A stretch of DNA of 42,876 nt. Origin: a virus. Under the pieces are notes generated by a model. It was not told the origin of the DNA, ran no database searches, and saw only the letters and a list, made by a program, of their open reading frames with translations. How positions within the stretch are numbered: position 1 is the first letter of the stretch; each line of letters starts with the position of its first letter. The translations under genes and the position numbers were made by a program. Location: positions 1-42,876 of IMG/VR virus record IMGVR_UViG_3300037882_003687; one strand, given 5' to 3'. This document shows positions 23,301 to 30,843 of the stretch, one piece after another.

Positions 23301-26129
23301 AGTAAAGGTTATACTTTACTTCCTGTTGCTGGATCCTATGATACTCGGGTCTGGTCAAACTTAGTCACTCTTGAGCCTATTGCTCAAGAAATCATGGCAT
23401 CTAATCTTTACGCATCGAGCTCAGTAAATGTTAATCCTTATTTGTTTTTTGTTTGGAATGGAACGGTTGTTCTCCGACCATCAGTTGACACTTGGTTTGA
23501 AACTGAGTATGCACCAGAAATTAGAAATGATACGGGACAACCACCGATTCCACAACCTTCTGGTGTCTATTGGAATGATTGGCAGAATAATTGGGTAGGT
23601 CAAACTACAATTACGTATAGCAATCCAATTCTCGTAAACGGTGGAACTGGAATTCAGGCTACTGCTACAACTACAACGACCCAAACTGCTACAACTCAGA
23701 CTGCAACTGGTGTTCAAATTGGATACGTTCCAACTACATCAATTACGGTTGGCGAAAGAATTATCGACACGAGTTCAATTCCATATATGCGACCAATTAC
23801 AGTTTCGGTGGCTGCAGATGGAATGAGACAAGGTATGCCAATTAAGGCATATTTTGATGGATTTGAAGTTACTCTTACTGCAGAAGGTTCTAATTGGATA
23901 GACGTTGGATCAGGTCGCCCTAAAATTGATAATTCAGGTCAATTTAGAGGATCATTCAGTATTCCTGCTGGAACAATTACAACCGGAACAAAAGGATTTA
24001 CTCTTGTTGACGATGCTAATACTTCTTCTGGTACGACGACATTCACGTCATCCGGTATTCTTGAAACTCGTCAACAAACAATCACAACAGTCCGAGGAGT
24101 TGAAGAAGTTCGAACAATTGTAAGTCAGACTCAGCCTCTTACAAATCCAATTTCAACGACTACATCTTCTACTGCGACTATTTGGTTAGATCCGATTGCT
24201 CAGTCATTTTTAGTTGATTCTCCAGGCGGAGCTTTCTTATCATCGATTGAAGTATTTTTCCGTAAGAAACCTACTAATCCGACAGATATTGAATATCTTC
24301 CAATCACTCTTTATATTGTTTCAATGGAAAATGGATATCCTACACAGAAAATCATTCCATTCTCTAAAGTAACATTATCTCCAGGTGATGTTTCAGCTTC
24401 TGAAACTCCTTCCGAAGGATCAACAATCTTCCAGTTCTCTGATCCAATTTATGTGGAAGATGGAACAGAATATGCTGTTGTCTTATTTTCAAATTCACGT
24501 GGATATGAAGCATGGACTTCAGTGTTAGGTGAGCAAGATCGATTCAGCGAATCAGTATCTCCAGTGCCTATTCGAAATTCTGGTATTCGCGATTCCGCAA
24601 CAAGAGATTTGTTTAGAGAACAAACTTTTATCACATCTGACGGACAAGTTACAGCTTCCACTTTAGATGAAATTTCTCTTCCAGCTACAGTTAATGTTGA
24701 ATCTGGAATTAGAGGAACGAATATTCCTGGAACTGGTATTGCCGAACAACCATACCTTGGATCATTCTTTAGGTCACAAAATTCATCTACCTGGACTGCA
24801 GATCAGATGACTGACTTGACTTTTAGAATTCGAAAATTCCTGTTCCCGATTTCTTCTGAACAGACTATTGTTTTTAGAGATTCAAAAGTCCATCCAAATG
24901 GTACATCAATCTATGGACCTATTTTTCCAGCGATTCAATCAAACAAAGTTGCTATTTCTATGGCAAACGTTGGTGATTTGATTCTTCCAGGAACATCAAT
25001 CTCTTATGCTCAATCATTCCACGCTGGACCAAGTGCTTCATTTGTTCCTATCGTGAATCGTGAAAATATTCAATTACCAGACGAAGCAATTTTGGATAAT
25101 GCTCTAAATGCTGCAGCAAGAAACAATTATTCTCTTCGAGCTTCAATGAAGACATCGAAAAATACTATCACTCCTGTAATTGATCTTCAGCAATTAAGAA
25201 TGGTTGGTATTCGATATCTTGTTTCTGAAACTGATTTGTCATACGACGAAACTGATCCTTTGTCTGAATTAGATTCTGGAGTATATGATGCTGGTACATA
25301 TGTTTCAAAATCAATTAAGCTTCTTAAGAGAGCTGGTGATCTTCGAGTTATCGTTGATGCTCAATTAGCTGGTGGAGGATTCTTAGAAGTATTTTACAAG
25401 ACGACTGAATCAGCTCCGATTTATTTTGATTCTTTGGCTAACACCGTAGCATCTCAGAGTTTAGTTGGTAAAAATTGTCGATTGCTATATCGTAAAGCTT
25501 CTGATGATTCAGTTGGTGATCCGAACGTATCAGCTCCAGTATTTTCTGGTCAAGATATTCGTTGTTTAGTTACTCGAGTTGATGACGGTCTAAATCCTGA
25601 TAGAGTGTTTATACGATCAGTAACGGAATCATCTAAATTCCTACCATATACACATGGAACATTAGTTGCAGCAATCGATAAAACATTTATTGTTCCAGAG
25701 GCTGCGGCTGAAGAAATTGCAGCTGGAGCTGTTGTTAAAGTTCCTGATTGGGATGTTTCAGAAAACTACACAGACAAAGCGACTAAACCTCAATTTGTTT
25801 TCCATGCTGGTCGATTATGGAAAGTAGGACCTGAATATGGTGGAGCTGGATTTGAGCCTGCTGTCGGTGGAGTAGCTTGGATCGTTGTTCCATCTGCAGT
25901 CCTTGGAACAGCAATCGCAACTAGTGCATCTGAGCAATGGAAGCCGATGAAGTTAGAAGCGGAACCGAATCCTGACTTAAATCCAGAATCTCGGTCTATC
26001 GAATATACTTACCTACCAGAAGGAGTTGCTGAAGAATTCGGTACGTTCTCCGTGAAGGTAGATATGTATAGCAGAAGTAAAGCTTTAGTACCAATCATTC
26101 GTAATTTTAGGACAATCGCAGTAATATGA
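20388..26129 (+). CDS. Giant virion structural protein (1913 aa), DUF4815-type, gp9/gp10 position
   Basis: The N terminus has Y-S-D-D-F-N-A-D-L-N-F, F-V-P-G-R-S-V-Q-A-R-E-L-T-Q-A-Q-T-I-L-Q and G-S-H-L-F-R-N-N-S-T-V-L-G-A, the signature of DUF4815 structural proteins of T4-type marine phages. Towards residues 1260-1390 comes the second hallmark: L-D-P-I-A-Q-S-F-L-V-D, E-V-F-F-R-K-K-P, M-E-N-G-Y-P-T-Q and the stretch ending V-V-L-F-S-N-S-R-G-Y. A Thr/Gln-rich linker lies at about 1087-1107. Near residues 1795-1830 a W-K-V-G-P/P-A-V-G-G-V-A-W segment resembles the modules in the tail sheath. It probably forms the outer baseplate or fibre attachment in place of gp9-gp12, by position. No fibre chaperone follows it. 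Confidence 0.8.
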   Translation: MSYLDRASVPPYSDDFNADLNFLRVMFVPGRSVQARELTQAQTILQNQISSVGSHLFRNNSTVLGAKISVNPSKPAVKLYNLAVSDRETGALSGISITSTYPVSNFIGRTFQNTDPGAGTPTNPTKKLKVTHAHVFGSADSEIVLYFTFSGAAPVADELFFDSAGSSGIAIKVKADMFLSMAAISEPGIVYRSGHFIQVVAQEVIVGKGLASDDLHACVGYRFEEDIVTESDQFIGNLLLDPSAGFYNSAAPGAHRYRVTPVLDSYLKENESELDTEFVEKFASFLEVKSRKVIRDQTDTQYGKILDLLARRTYDESGNYTVKNFDGIISDHPSDDDKLNISLSPGKAYVLGYEVKTLTSSVTSMDKAREYATLNSTYALAGDHFYFVVRTSNANGDAAGTPLISGLVPLSSGSLLYCYDQGVNTAGTVISRANCTKIGEARVHSLVKVGSEWRLYVSNADSSLANNFASVSSFRDPTSTPGTNEPLVVVSAGFRTASYTRPVGGSDKSDTDRVVDVLEESIPPSYSGQLTTPLLMEVNGATVVKSLIPNESSFSYMQTRTGVFSGSTVVTFTGQSSTVKFFSESEDGVALLLVDTVGSDLPVNYTRIYPSEFVTTVNNSTNPATITITVSGARAAGFAGKKVTAILKHEQAEAPFRQKTLQTFTQTLSSVALTTDLPVLLTKEDGYRLVSARQLTNIKSGLNSPHILTAAQLALLTFDSGQKDWCYDRASVKGFRKLGTFGNPSTPTDFELVYEYFEHSSVGVSSYFCVNSYPFDEDSLENIPSYKSTSGQTYDLVNCVDFRSKLSEIAGKFYPVPLSRFRNDAEVYLPRIDKVYVDALGQFGVIKGIPSFTPEAPPDADNAMTLYVIRLNPYTYDRRDLSMVAIDNRRYTMRDIGRIDTRVRNLETLTSLTLLEQSAVNMSIVDALGFDRFKSGIFADPLKGHNLADIESNEYRIAMDQTVGGGRCPFESKGYTLLPVAGSYDTRVWSNLVTLEPIAQEIMASNLYASSSVNVNPYLFFVWNGTVVLRPSVDTWFETEYAPEIRNDTGQPPIPQPSGVYWNDWQNNWVGQTTITYSNPILVNGGTGIQATATTTTTQTATTQTATGVQIGYVPTTSITVGERIIDTSSIPYMRPITVSVAADGMRQGMPIKAYFDGFEVTLTAEGSNWIDVGSGRPKIDNSGQFRGSFSIPAGTITTGTKGFTLVDDANTSSGTTTFTSSGILETRQQTITTVRGVEEVRTIVSQTQPLTNPISTTTSSTATIWLDPIAQSFLVDSPGGAFLSSIEVFFRKKPTNPTDIEYLPITLYIVSMENGYPTQKIIPFSKVTLSPGDVSASETPSEGSTIFQFSDPIYVEDGTEYAVVLFSNSRGYEAWTSVLGEQDRFSESVSPVPIRNSGIRDSATRDLFREQTFITSDGQVTASTLDEISLPATVNVESGIRGTNIPGTGIAEQPYLGSFFRSQNSSTWTADQMTDLTFRIRKFLFPISSEQTIVFRDSKVHPNGTSIYGPIFPAIQSNKVAISMANVGDLILPGTSISYAQSFHAGPSASFVPIVNRENIQLPDEAILDNALNAAARNNYSLRASMKTSKNTITPVIDLQQLRMVGIRYLVSETDLSYDETDPLSELDSGVYDAGTYVSKSIKLLKRAGDLRVIVDAQLAGGGFLEVFYKTTESAPIYFDSLANTVASQSLVGKNCRLLYRKASDDSVGDPNVSAPVFSGQDIRCLVTRVDDGLNPDRVFIRSVTESSKFLPYTHGTLVAAIDKTFIVPEAAAEEIAAGAVVKVPDWDVSENYTDKATKPQFVFHAGRLWKVGPEYGGAGFEPAVGGVAWIVVPSAVLGTAIATSASEQWKPMKLEAEPNPDLNPESRSIEYTYLPEGVAEEFGTFSVKVDMYSRSKALVPIIRNFRTIAVI

Positions 26130-26338
26130 GAAAATTAGTCAATGTAGATGGAGATGCTAACAAGGTTCGAGATTTTCAGACAAAAGCTATTTTGAATTCA
26201 AATTCAGGAGAAGCTCAAATCGCCGAAAAGCGAAAGAAAATGATCGCATCACTTGAATATCTCGCTGAACTACCAAATGCTTTAGAAACCATCGAATCCC
26301 GTTTAGCGCAACTTGAAAAAACTATCAAAGGAAAATAA
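26126..26338 (+). CDS. Small coiled-coil protein (70 aa)
   Basis: The ATG overlaps the stop of the 1913-aa gene (ATGA). The C-terminal half is a clear coiled coil (L-E-Y-L-A-E-L, A-L-E-T-I-E-S-R-L-A-Q-L-E-K-T-I). The N-terminal part is charged and polar. It could be a small partner or trimerisation element of the large structural protein; I know no specific family. Confidence 0.65.
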   Translation: MRKLVNVDGDANKVRDFQTKAILNSNSGEAQIAEKRKKMIASLEYLAELPNALETIESRLAQLEKTIKGK

Positions 26339-26340
26339 AA

Positions 26341-26883
26341 ATGTCATTTACAGATCCAGTAACCTCAGAAGATTCACTTGACCATATGAGAGAAACCATT
26401 AATAGACTTCAAAGTCTCACTGAAAATAAAAGCGATCGAGTAACATTCGCAAGCAATACCAACCTGTCAATTATCGATGCTGACGTTGAAGTTCCGTTAT
26501 TCATGGGAGTATTAGAAGGGGCAGCTCCTGCCACTGATTTTAGTTCTCCTACCGATCGTGTAACTTGGGCGACTGCTCTGACTGGAGATCATCGTCGAAT
26601 GGAAATTTTAGTTAATATCACTATTGGTAGTTCTGCTACTTTAGGTCCTGACAATACATTCCTTAAATTAGAAATGTTAGACTCAGCAGATGATTTAGTG
26701 TGGGAAGGTAGAATTCATAATCCAAGTGGTACTGCCGTGGCTGGTACCTATTGTTTGAGATACTATGGCAATTACTTTCCTTTGACTGATATTTGGTTTC
26801 GGTTTACTTGTAGCGGTGACGCTCAATTTAATGATGTGACACTAAATTCAGTTGCCATAGAAGTACGTAACGGCACTACCTAA
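26341..26883 (+). CDS. Probable accessory virion protein (180 aa)
   Basis: A short helical start (S-L-D-H-M-R-E-T-I-N-R-L-Q-S-L) is followed by an all-beta domain (V-P-L-F-M-G-V-L, M-E-I-L-V-N-I-T-I, L-V-W-E-G-R-I-H, I-W-F-R-F-T-C-S). A helical N terminus with a beta-sandwich end is common in baseplate-attached or host-binding proteins, but I cannot assign a family. It starts two bases after the preceding gene, within the baseplate operon. Confidence 0.6.
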   Translation: MSFTDPVTSEDSLDHMRETINRLQSLTENKSDRVTFASNTNLSIIDADVEVPLFMGVLEGAAPATDFSSPTDRVTWATALTGDHRRMEILVNITIGSSATLGPDNTFLKLEMLDSADDLVWEGRIHNPSGTAVAGTYCLRYYGNYFPLTDIWFRFTCSGDAQFNDVTLNSVAIEVRNGTT

Positions 26884-26900
26884 TAATTTGGAGATTCTTT

Positions 26901-27767
26901 ATGCTTCGTACTAAACTTTCTTTTTTAATTTCATTTGCTTTATGTGGGTGCTTCGCATCAAAGCAAGAAAGACAAGATCAAAATGATTATGACCGTGAAA
27001 GATTACGAATTTTTGAAGAATCTTTAAAAAATACGGTCCAATTAAAAATCCAGCAGCAAACAGCTCGATCCGAAGAGAACAAAATTGCCTTTAAGATTTG
27101 TGAACGTGATTCAAATCCTGGTCTTTGTGCTCAATCAATTAAGCTAGCTGACGTAATTGTCGATGTTGCATCAGTTTCAGCGAAGACTGAAACTCCTCAG
27201 ATGCCGAATAAAACTCAAAAAATCTATCATCCAGCTTGGGGAATATTCGGCACCGTCTTTAATAAGACTTTAGATGTTGGATTAGCTGCTTATGGAATAA
27301 GTCAATCTAACAAAACAGCTCAAATTGGTATTGCAGCAAATCGTGATACTTTAATTGGAATTACGAGTCTGGTTGGACAAAGCGCGGGTACCCACGTAGG
27401 AGATGGATCAATTTACGCTGGCCAAGACTACAGCTATTTTGAAGACAATTCAATCGATAATTCAGTTGATGTCGGCGGAGATCAGAATCAAGCTGGTAGA
27501 GATTTAATTTCAGGACAAGTTGGAGACAACACCGATACTGATATTGGACGTGATCAAAATATCGCCGGAAATGATCAAATTGTTGGTGATGAAAACTACA
27601 ACGAAGGTCGAATTAATTCAGCTTCTAATGAAGAAACAGATTGCGTATCTGGCTCTACAGGAAATGGTGCTCCTGGCGGAAATGGATCAGGAACTTCATC
27701 TCCTGGCGCTCAATCAACAACAAATAATTCTACCGGTTCAGTGACTTGTACAAAGACTGGTGATTAA
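26901..27767 (+). CDS. Predicted phage-encoded lipoprotein with G-D-x-AG-x-D repeats
   Basis: The N terminus M-L-R-T-K-L-S-F-L-I-S-F-A-L-C-G-C is a lipoprotein signal peptide; Cys17 is the likely lipidated residue although Cys at -2 is unusual. A helical, charged stretch (about 22-65) follows, then a weakly hydrophobic segment G-I-F-G-T-V-F-N-K-T-L-D-V-G-L-A-A-Y-G (114-132). Residues 166-230 contain related units, D-G-S-I-Y-A-G-Q-D, G-G-D-Q-N-Q-A-G-R-D and G-R-D-Q-N-I-A-G-N-D, like a short beta solenoid. The C terminus is Gly/Ser/Asn-rich. It has a good GGAG site. It is probably exported to the host envelope; superinfection exclusion or host alteration are guesses. Confidence 0.65.
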   Translation: MLRTKLSFLISFALCGCFASKQERQDQNDYDRERLRIFEESLKNTVQLKIQQQTARSEENKIAFKICERDSNPGLCAQSIKLADVIVDVASVSAKTETPQMPNKTQKIYHPAWGIFGTVFNKTLDVGLAAYGISQSNKTAQIGIAANRDTLIGITSLVGQSAGTHVGDGSIYAGQDYSYFEDNSIDNSVDVGGDQNQAGRDLISGQVGDNTDTDIGRDQNIAGNDQIVGDENYNEGRINSASNEETDCVSGSTGNGAPGGNGSGTSSPGAQSTTNNSTGSVTCTKTGD

Positions 27768-27772
27768 AGCGA

Positions 27773-27979
27773 ATGAATGAATTAATTGTGTCTAAAACCA
27801 TAGATGATGTTTTCTATAAAGAGCAGAAAATGATTGAACATTTTCTGCTTCAAAACCACGAATCTCTGTCAGATGGCGATGAAGTCAAAATCGAAAAAAC
27901 GATATATGTTGTTCTTTCGATTCATACTCGTTCAACCGAAGGTAGAGATACTAAAGTTGTTGCTTTAATGAGAAATTAG
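27773..27979 (+). CDS. Hypothetical protein (68 aa)
   Basis: Unknown small protein with a helical first half (Y-K-E-Q-K-M-I-E-H-F-L-L-Q-N-H) and a beta-like second half (I-Y-V-V-L-S-I-H-T-R-S). It ends M-R-N at a TAG just before the frameshifted frame at 27981. The ribosome binding site is weak, and it starts five bases after the lipoprotein gene, so it may rely on coupling. There is no known domain. Confidence 0.55.
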   Translation: MNELIVSKTIDDVFYKEQKMIEHFLLQNHESLSDGDEVKIEKTIYVVLSIHTRSTEGRDTKVVALMRN

Positions 27980-27980
27980 C

Positions 27981-28215
27981 ATGGGAAATCACAATTGAAA
28001 CTATTCCAGCTACATTTGAAGAACTTATTCCAGATTTTTCTGAGCCCGAAAAGGTTGATTTTGGTGACATAAAGGAGAAAGTCAAAAAAGATGAGGCAAT
28101 TTTTGAAAGAACCGTATTCCCACCAAACAAACAAGTTCCATTGTTTAAAGGAATTCGTGATAGTTTTTGGGCTTTTTGGTGCAGTTTAATCTCAAAGGAG
28201 AATAAAAGTGTTTAA
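27981..28215 (+). pseudogene. Frameshifted or start-disrupted ORF (about 77 aa if restored)
   Basis: From 27985 a frame reads E-I-T-I-E-T-I-P-A-T-F-E-E-L and later E-R-T-V-F-P-P-N-K-Q-V-P-L-F, with W-A-F-W near its end, and stops at 28213-28215. It looks like normal coding sequence but has no usable start codon. One base before the stop-spaced position is ATGGGAAATC (27981): with two Gs instead of three the ATG would be in frame and the product would begin M-E-I-T-I-E. A single-base insertion, real or an assembly error, is the simplest reading. Confidence 0.55.
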
Positions 28216-28243
28216 GTGTAAAGGTATTGAAGGGTACGTATGA
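28208..28243 (+). CDS. Possible 11-aa leader peptide
   Basis: GTG at 28208 has a very strong AAAGGAG site seven bases upstream (28194-28200) but opens only eleven codons, M-F-K-C-K-G-I-E-G-Y-V. Its end overlaps a small hairpin, attgaag/cttcaat (28226-28232 with 28245-28251), and a strong terminator follows. It could be a leader peptide in an attenuator, or the stump of a deleted gene. Confidence 0.3.
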   Translation: MFKCKGIEGYV

Positions 28244-28269
28244 TCTTCAATGATGGTTATGATGAATAG

Positions 28270-28297
28270 AAAGAGGGACTTCGGTCCCTCTTTTATT
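28270..28297 (+). terminator. Rho-independent terminator with TTCG loop
   Basis: AAAGAGGGAC (28270-28279) pairs with GTCCCTCTTT (28284-28293) around a TTCG tetraloop, and the run of T continues briefly. It separates the baseplate operon from the nucleotide-modification genes; a hydroxymethylase-like gene starts 41 bases later. Confidence 0.9.
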
Positions 28298-28337
28298 GTC
28301 GGAGTGATAAAATAATTCTTTTAAAAGGAAATGTTGA

Positions 28338-29204
28338 ATGCATCCAAATCCTGAATTGTATATCCGACCAGGTTTAATTGGTTATCATGCTACTCCATTT
28401 ATTAACATTTTTGATAATTTATTGAAACATGGATCAGAAGTTGCACCAAGGAATCAATTAGTACGTGAATGCCAAAATTTCTCTTATGTATTGCCTCCAT
28501 ATGTCAGATTCTGCAATTTCAAACACAGAAAGCTGAGTCTCAAGTACATTAAAGCTGAATTGCTTTGGTATCTCAGAGGAGATAAATTCGATTTGAGTAT
28601 TCTTGATCATGCTTCTTTGTGGTCAGAGTTAGTGAATAAAGACAATTCAATAAATTCGAACTATGGTCAATACATCTTCGGAGATATGAATCAATTCGAC
28701 AGAGTTGTCGATATTCTTAAGGAAGATAAAGATTCTCGTAGAGCAAGCATCTTAATTCTTTCTGAACATCACACACGAATGGAGACCAAAGATGTTCCGT
28801 GTACTTATTCGTTGAATTTCAGAATTAGAAAAGAAAGACTTGAAATGTCGGTACACATGAGATCTCAAGACGGTATTTTTGGGATGGGTAATGATGCTCC
28901 AGCTTTTAGTGTTGTTCACGAAATGCTGTATAATGTTCTATTAGACAAATATCCAGATCTAAAATACGGCGAATATTTCCATATTGCTGATTCTTTCCAT
29001 GTATACGAAAAACATTTTTCTATGATTGATCGATTTACTGCTAATGAATATGAATTAGTTCATTGTCCTAAAATCAATGGATCTGCTGAAGTGGCATTTT
29101 TAAGAAAAGGCGATTTCAAAGAAATTCCGCCTGAATTTAAATTTTCTGTATGGCTACAGCCTTCTGCAGTGGACGATCCAAAACAAAAATTGTGTGCGTT
29201 CTAA
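28338..29204 (+). CDS. Thymidylate-synthase-family enzyme, dCMP hydroxymethylase-like (T4 gp42 type)
   Basis: A 288-aa TS-family enzyme. Family elements: A-E-L-L-W-Y-L-R-G-D (73-82), S-N-Y-G (107-110), D-S-R-R (132-135), catalytic Cys155 in V-P-C-T, M-R-S-Q-D-G-I-F-G-M-G-N-D (174-186) and S-F-H-V-Y-E-K-H-F (219-227). Two positions separate it from thymidylate synthase: P-C-T in place of P-C-H, and Asp186 where TS has the Asn that reads dUMP. T4 dCMP hydroxymethylase shows the same changes (C-T, and F-R-N-D), along with I-N-S-N-Y-G. It should add a hydroxymethyl group to C5 of dCMP with methylene-tetrahydrofolate. A dUMP-acting relative is less likely because of the Asp. The AAAGGA site is good and a possible TAAAATAA box precedes it. 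Confidence 0.75.
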   Translation: MHPNPELYIRPGLIGYHATPFINIFDNLLKHGSEVAPRNQLVRECQNFSYVLPPYVRFCNFKHRKLSLKYIKAELLWYLRGDKFDLSILDHASLWSELVNKDNSINSNYGQYIFGDMNQFDRVVDILKEDKDSRRASILILSEHHTRMETKDVPCTYSLNFRIRKERLEMSVHMRSQDGIFGMGNDAPAFSVVHEMLYNVLLDKYPDLKYGEYFHIADSFHVYEKHFSMIDRFTANEYELVHCPKINGSAEVAFLRKGDFKEIPPEFKFSVWLQPSAVDDPKQKLCAF

Positions 29205-29222
29205 TCACAAGGAATCTAAACC

Positions 29223-29831
29223 ATGTTAGTTAAATTGCCAGCGCGACCTCAACCTCTTACAGCACCAATAGGATTCAATGTTAGTTATTATTTCTATGAT
29301 CCCGTTATGGACATAGTTAAATCTTCGTTATGGGATAATGACGCAGAAGATAAAAAATTACTAAAGAACGGCATGATTTATCTGGAAAGAGATCAAGCTG
29401 AAGCTCGAAGAAATTACGAAAAAGTTGTTAATGATGCTTGTACTATGCCGCAATGGCTAAAAGAATTGATTGATAATGAAAATGGACTAGAATATTGGCA
29501 TAATGGTTGTTGGGCTAAAATTAGCGGAAATGAATTTTATGGTCAATATAATTCAATTCTAAAACACAATTTTCGCACTATTAGACCATGGGTTGTGGAA
29601 GTAGTTGATGGAAAAACATTCACTTGGCCTGCTACAGTTGATGAACATACAGCAGAAAACGTTAAAGTCTATTTTGTTGATGCACTCGTTAAAGACATTC
29701 AACTCGTAAATTACAGTGAATATGTTAAGTATAAAGGGAATATGGAATATCTTCACTATACAAAAGAAGGAGCCATCGCTCAACTTGAATGCTTGTTTGC
29801 CAAAAGAATTCAAAAAATAAGAATGCGATAA
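29223..29831 (+). CDS. Hypothetical protein (202 aa) in the nucleotide-modification cluster
   Basis: Unknown. The N-terminal region contains L-K-N-G-M-I-Y-L-E-R-D-Q-A-E-A-R-R (about 47-63), a pattern ('GxxYxxxxxAExxx') common in small phage proteins of unknown role. Later there is W-H-N-G-C-W-A-K-I-S-G and W-V-V-E-V-V-D-G-K-T-F-T-W-P. No catalytic signature can be named. It lies between the hydroxymethylase-like and kinase-like genes with an AAGGA site, so it may be expressed with them. Confidence 0.6.
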   Translation: MLVKLPARPQPLTAPIGFNVSYYFYDPVMDIVKSSLWDNDAEDKKLLKNGMIYLERDQAEARRNYEKVVNDACTMPQWLKELIDNENGLEYWHNGCWAKISGNEFYGQYNSILKHNFRTIRPWVVEVVDGKTFTWPATVDEHTAENVKVYFVDALVKDIQLVNYSEYVKYKGNMEYLHYTKEGAIAQLECLFAKRIQKIRMR

Positions 29832-29894
29832 GCTAGTTTACTTTCTTCTGTGGTTAGGTTAGAATCACTCTGCCTAACCCATTATGGATTCACT

Positions 29895-30560
29895 ATGACA
29901 GAACTTGCGATTAATGAAATTCAACCTGAACTTGCGGCAAACCAAGAAGTAAGAACTTCTTCGCGAGTGTCAATTCCTCCTTGTTGGATCATTGAAGGAA
30001 TTGATCGAATCGGCAAGGGAACTCTGATCAACCAGATTCAACAAAATCTCGGGTTTCATCAGGTGATCAAATTTGCCAAACCTGAAAAATTAGCTCACTA
30101 TAATAACGACCTAAAATCATATCAAGTAGATTCATATCAAACTGGATTTAGTATTTTAGGTCGTTCAATCAATACAAATTCGTATTTTATTCCAAAGCTT
30201 ATTTTTGATCGATTTCACCTTGGCGAAGCGGTGTATTCACCGATGTATCGTGGATATTCAGGTGAATATGTCTTTGAGATGGAAAAGAAATTCATTGCAG
30301 ATTTCGGTGGACCAGCTTCAGGGCTATTTGCTAAACGCGTTTGTATGGTTCTATTAGCCGTTAACGATTTTAAACATTTAGCTCCAGATGATGGGCTGTC
30401 TCACGATTATTCAAAGAAAGAGCTTGAACAAAGTATGTTTCTTGATTGTTTTCATCGATCTAAAGTGCCAAATAAAGTATTGATTTGGATCGACGATCTA
30501 AATGGTCTGAAAACTCCAGAGCAAATTTATTCTGAGTTGATCGCGAAAGCATCAAAATAA
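29895..30560 (+). CDS. Thymidylate-kinase-like P-loop nucleotide kinase
   Basis: A 221-aa P-loop kinase. W-I-I-E-G-I-D-R-I-G-K-G-T (31-43) is the phosphate-binding loop, here in the thymidylate-kinase form, and I-F-D-R-F-H-L-G-E-A-V-Y (103-114) is the DR(W/F)HLGE segment of phage dNMP kinases. Its neighbour is dCMP-hydroxymethylase-like, so a role in phosphorylating the modified monophosphate on its way to the triphosphate is attractive; plain dTMP kinase is the alternative. It is not related to T4 gp1. The frame extends upstream to a GTG at 29850, but the ATG at 29895 is preferred. A small inverted repeat (ggttagg/cctaacc, about 29854-29880) lies just upstream. Confidence 0.75.
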   Translation: MTELAINEIQPELAANQEVRTSSRVSIPPCWIIEGIDRIGKGTLINQIQQNLGFHQVIKFAKPEKLAHYNNDLKSYQVDSYQTGFSILGRSINTNSYFIPKLIFDRFHLGEAVYSPMYRGYSGEYVFEMEKKFIADFGGPASGLFAKRVCMVLLAVNDFKHLAPDDGLSHDYSKKELEQSMFLDCFHRSKVPNKVLIWIDDLNGLKTPEQIYSELIAKASK

Positions 30561-30585
30561 TCTACCTCAATTAAGGAAAATTGTA

Positions 30586-30795
30586 ATGGCTGACGAAAAT
30601 TCACCAAAAGCTGAAGTTGGAGAAGACTTTATACTTCAAATTATTAATTGGGTAGAATCTGGAGTTATGATTGAAAGAACAAATGAACAAACTCAAGATT
30701 ATTTGACAAATGCGCGAGCTTCTATACGAAGCACAGTACAAATGATAGCTAATCGTTCTTTTGAACAAGGTCGAAAATTCGAACGAAAAGTGTAG
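30586..30795 (+). CDS. Hypothetical protein (69 aa)
   Basis: Unknown, mostly helical and polar, starting M-A-D-E-N-S-P-K-A-E-V and ending with a basic E-Q-G-R-K-F-E-R-K-V. It has a good TAAGGA site. The gene ends 12 bases before the terminator stem and closes the nucleotide-modification unit. Confidence 0.6.
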   Translation: MADENSPKAEVGEDFILQIINWVESGVMIERTNEQTQDYLTNARASIRSTVQMIANRSFEQGRKFERKV

Positions 30796-30807
30796 AGTAA
30801 TGTCTGG

Positions 30808-30837
30808 AATGGAGGATTCATTGAATCCTCCATTTTT
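30808..30837 (+). terminator. Intrinsic terminator between convergent genes
   Basis: aatggaggattc (30808-30819) pairs perfectly with gaatcctccatt (30823-30834) around an ATT loop, followed by TTT and TATT. It ends the plus-strand unit. The minus-strand gene at 30844 stops immediately beyond and its transcript would fold the same stem, but without a good T tract. Confidence 0.85.
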
Positions 30838-30843
30838 ATTGAA

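Noticed and set aside
23641-23720. ACA/ACT-rich stretch as a CRISPR-like or microsatellite repeat.
   Set aside because: It encodes the Thr/Gln linker of the 1913-aa protein, has no spacer periodicity and is imperfect at the DNA level. No CRISPR array was found in the window.
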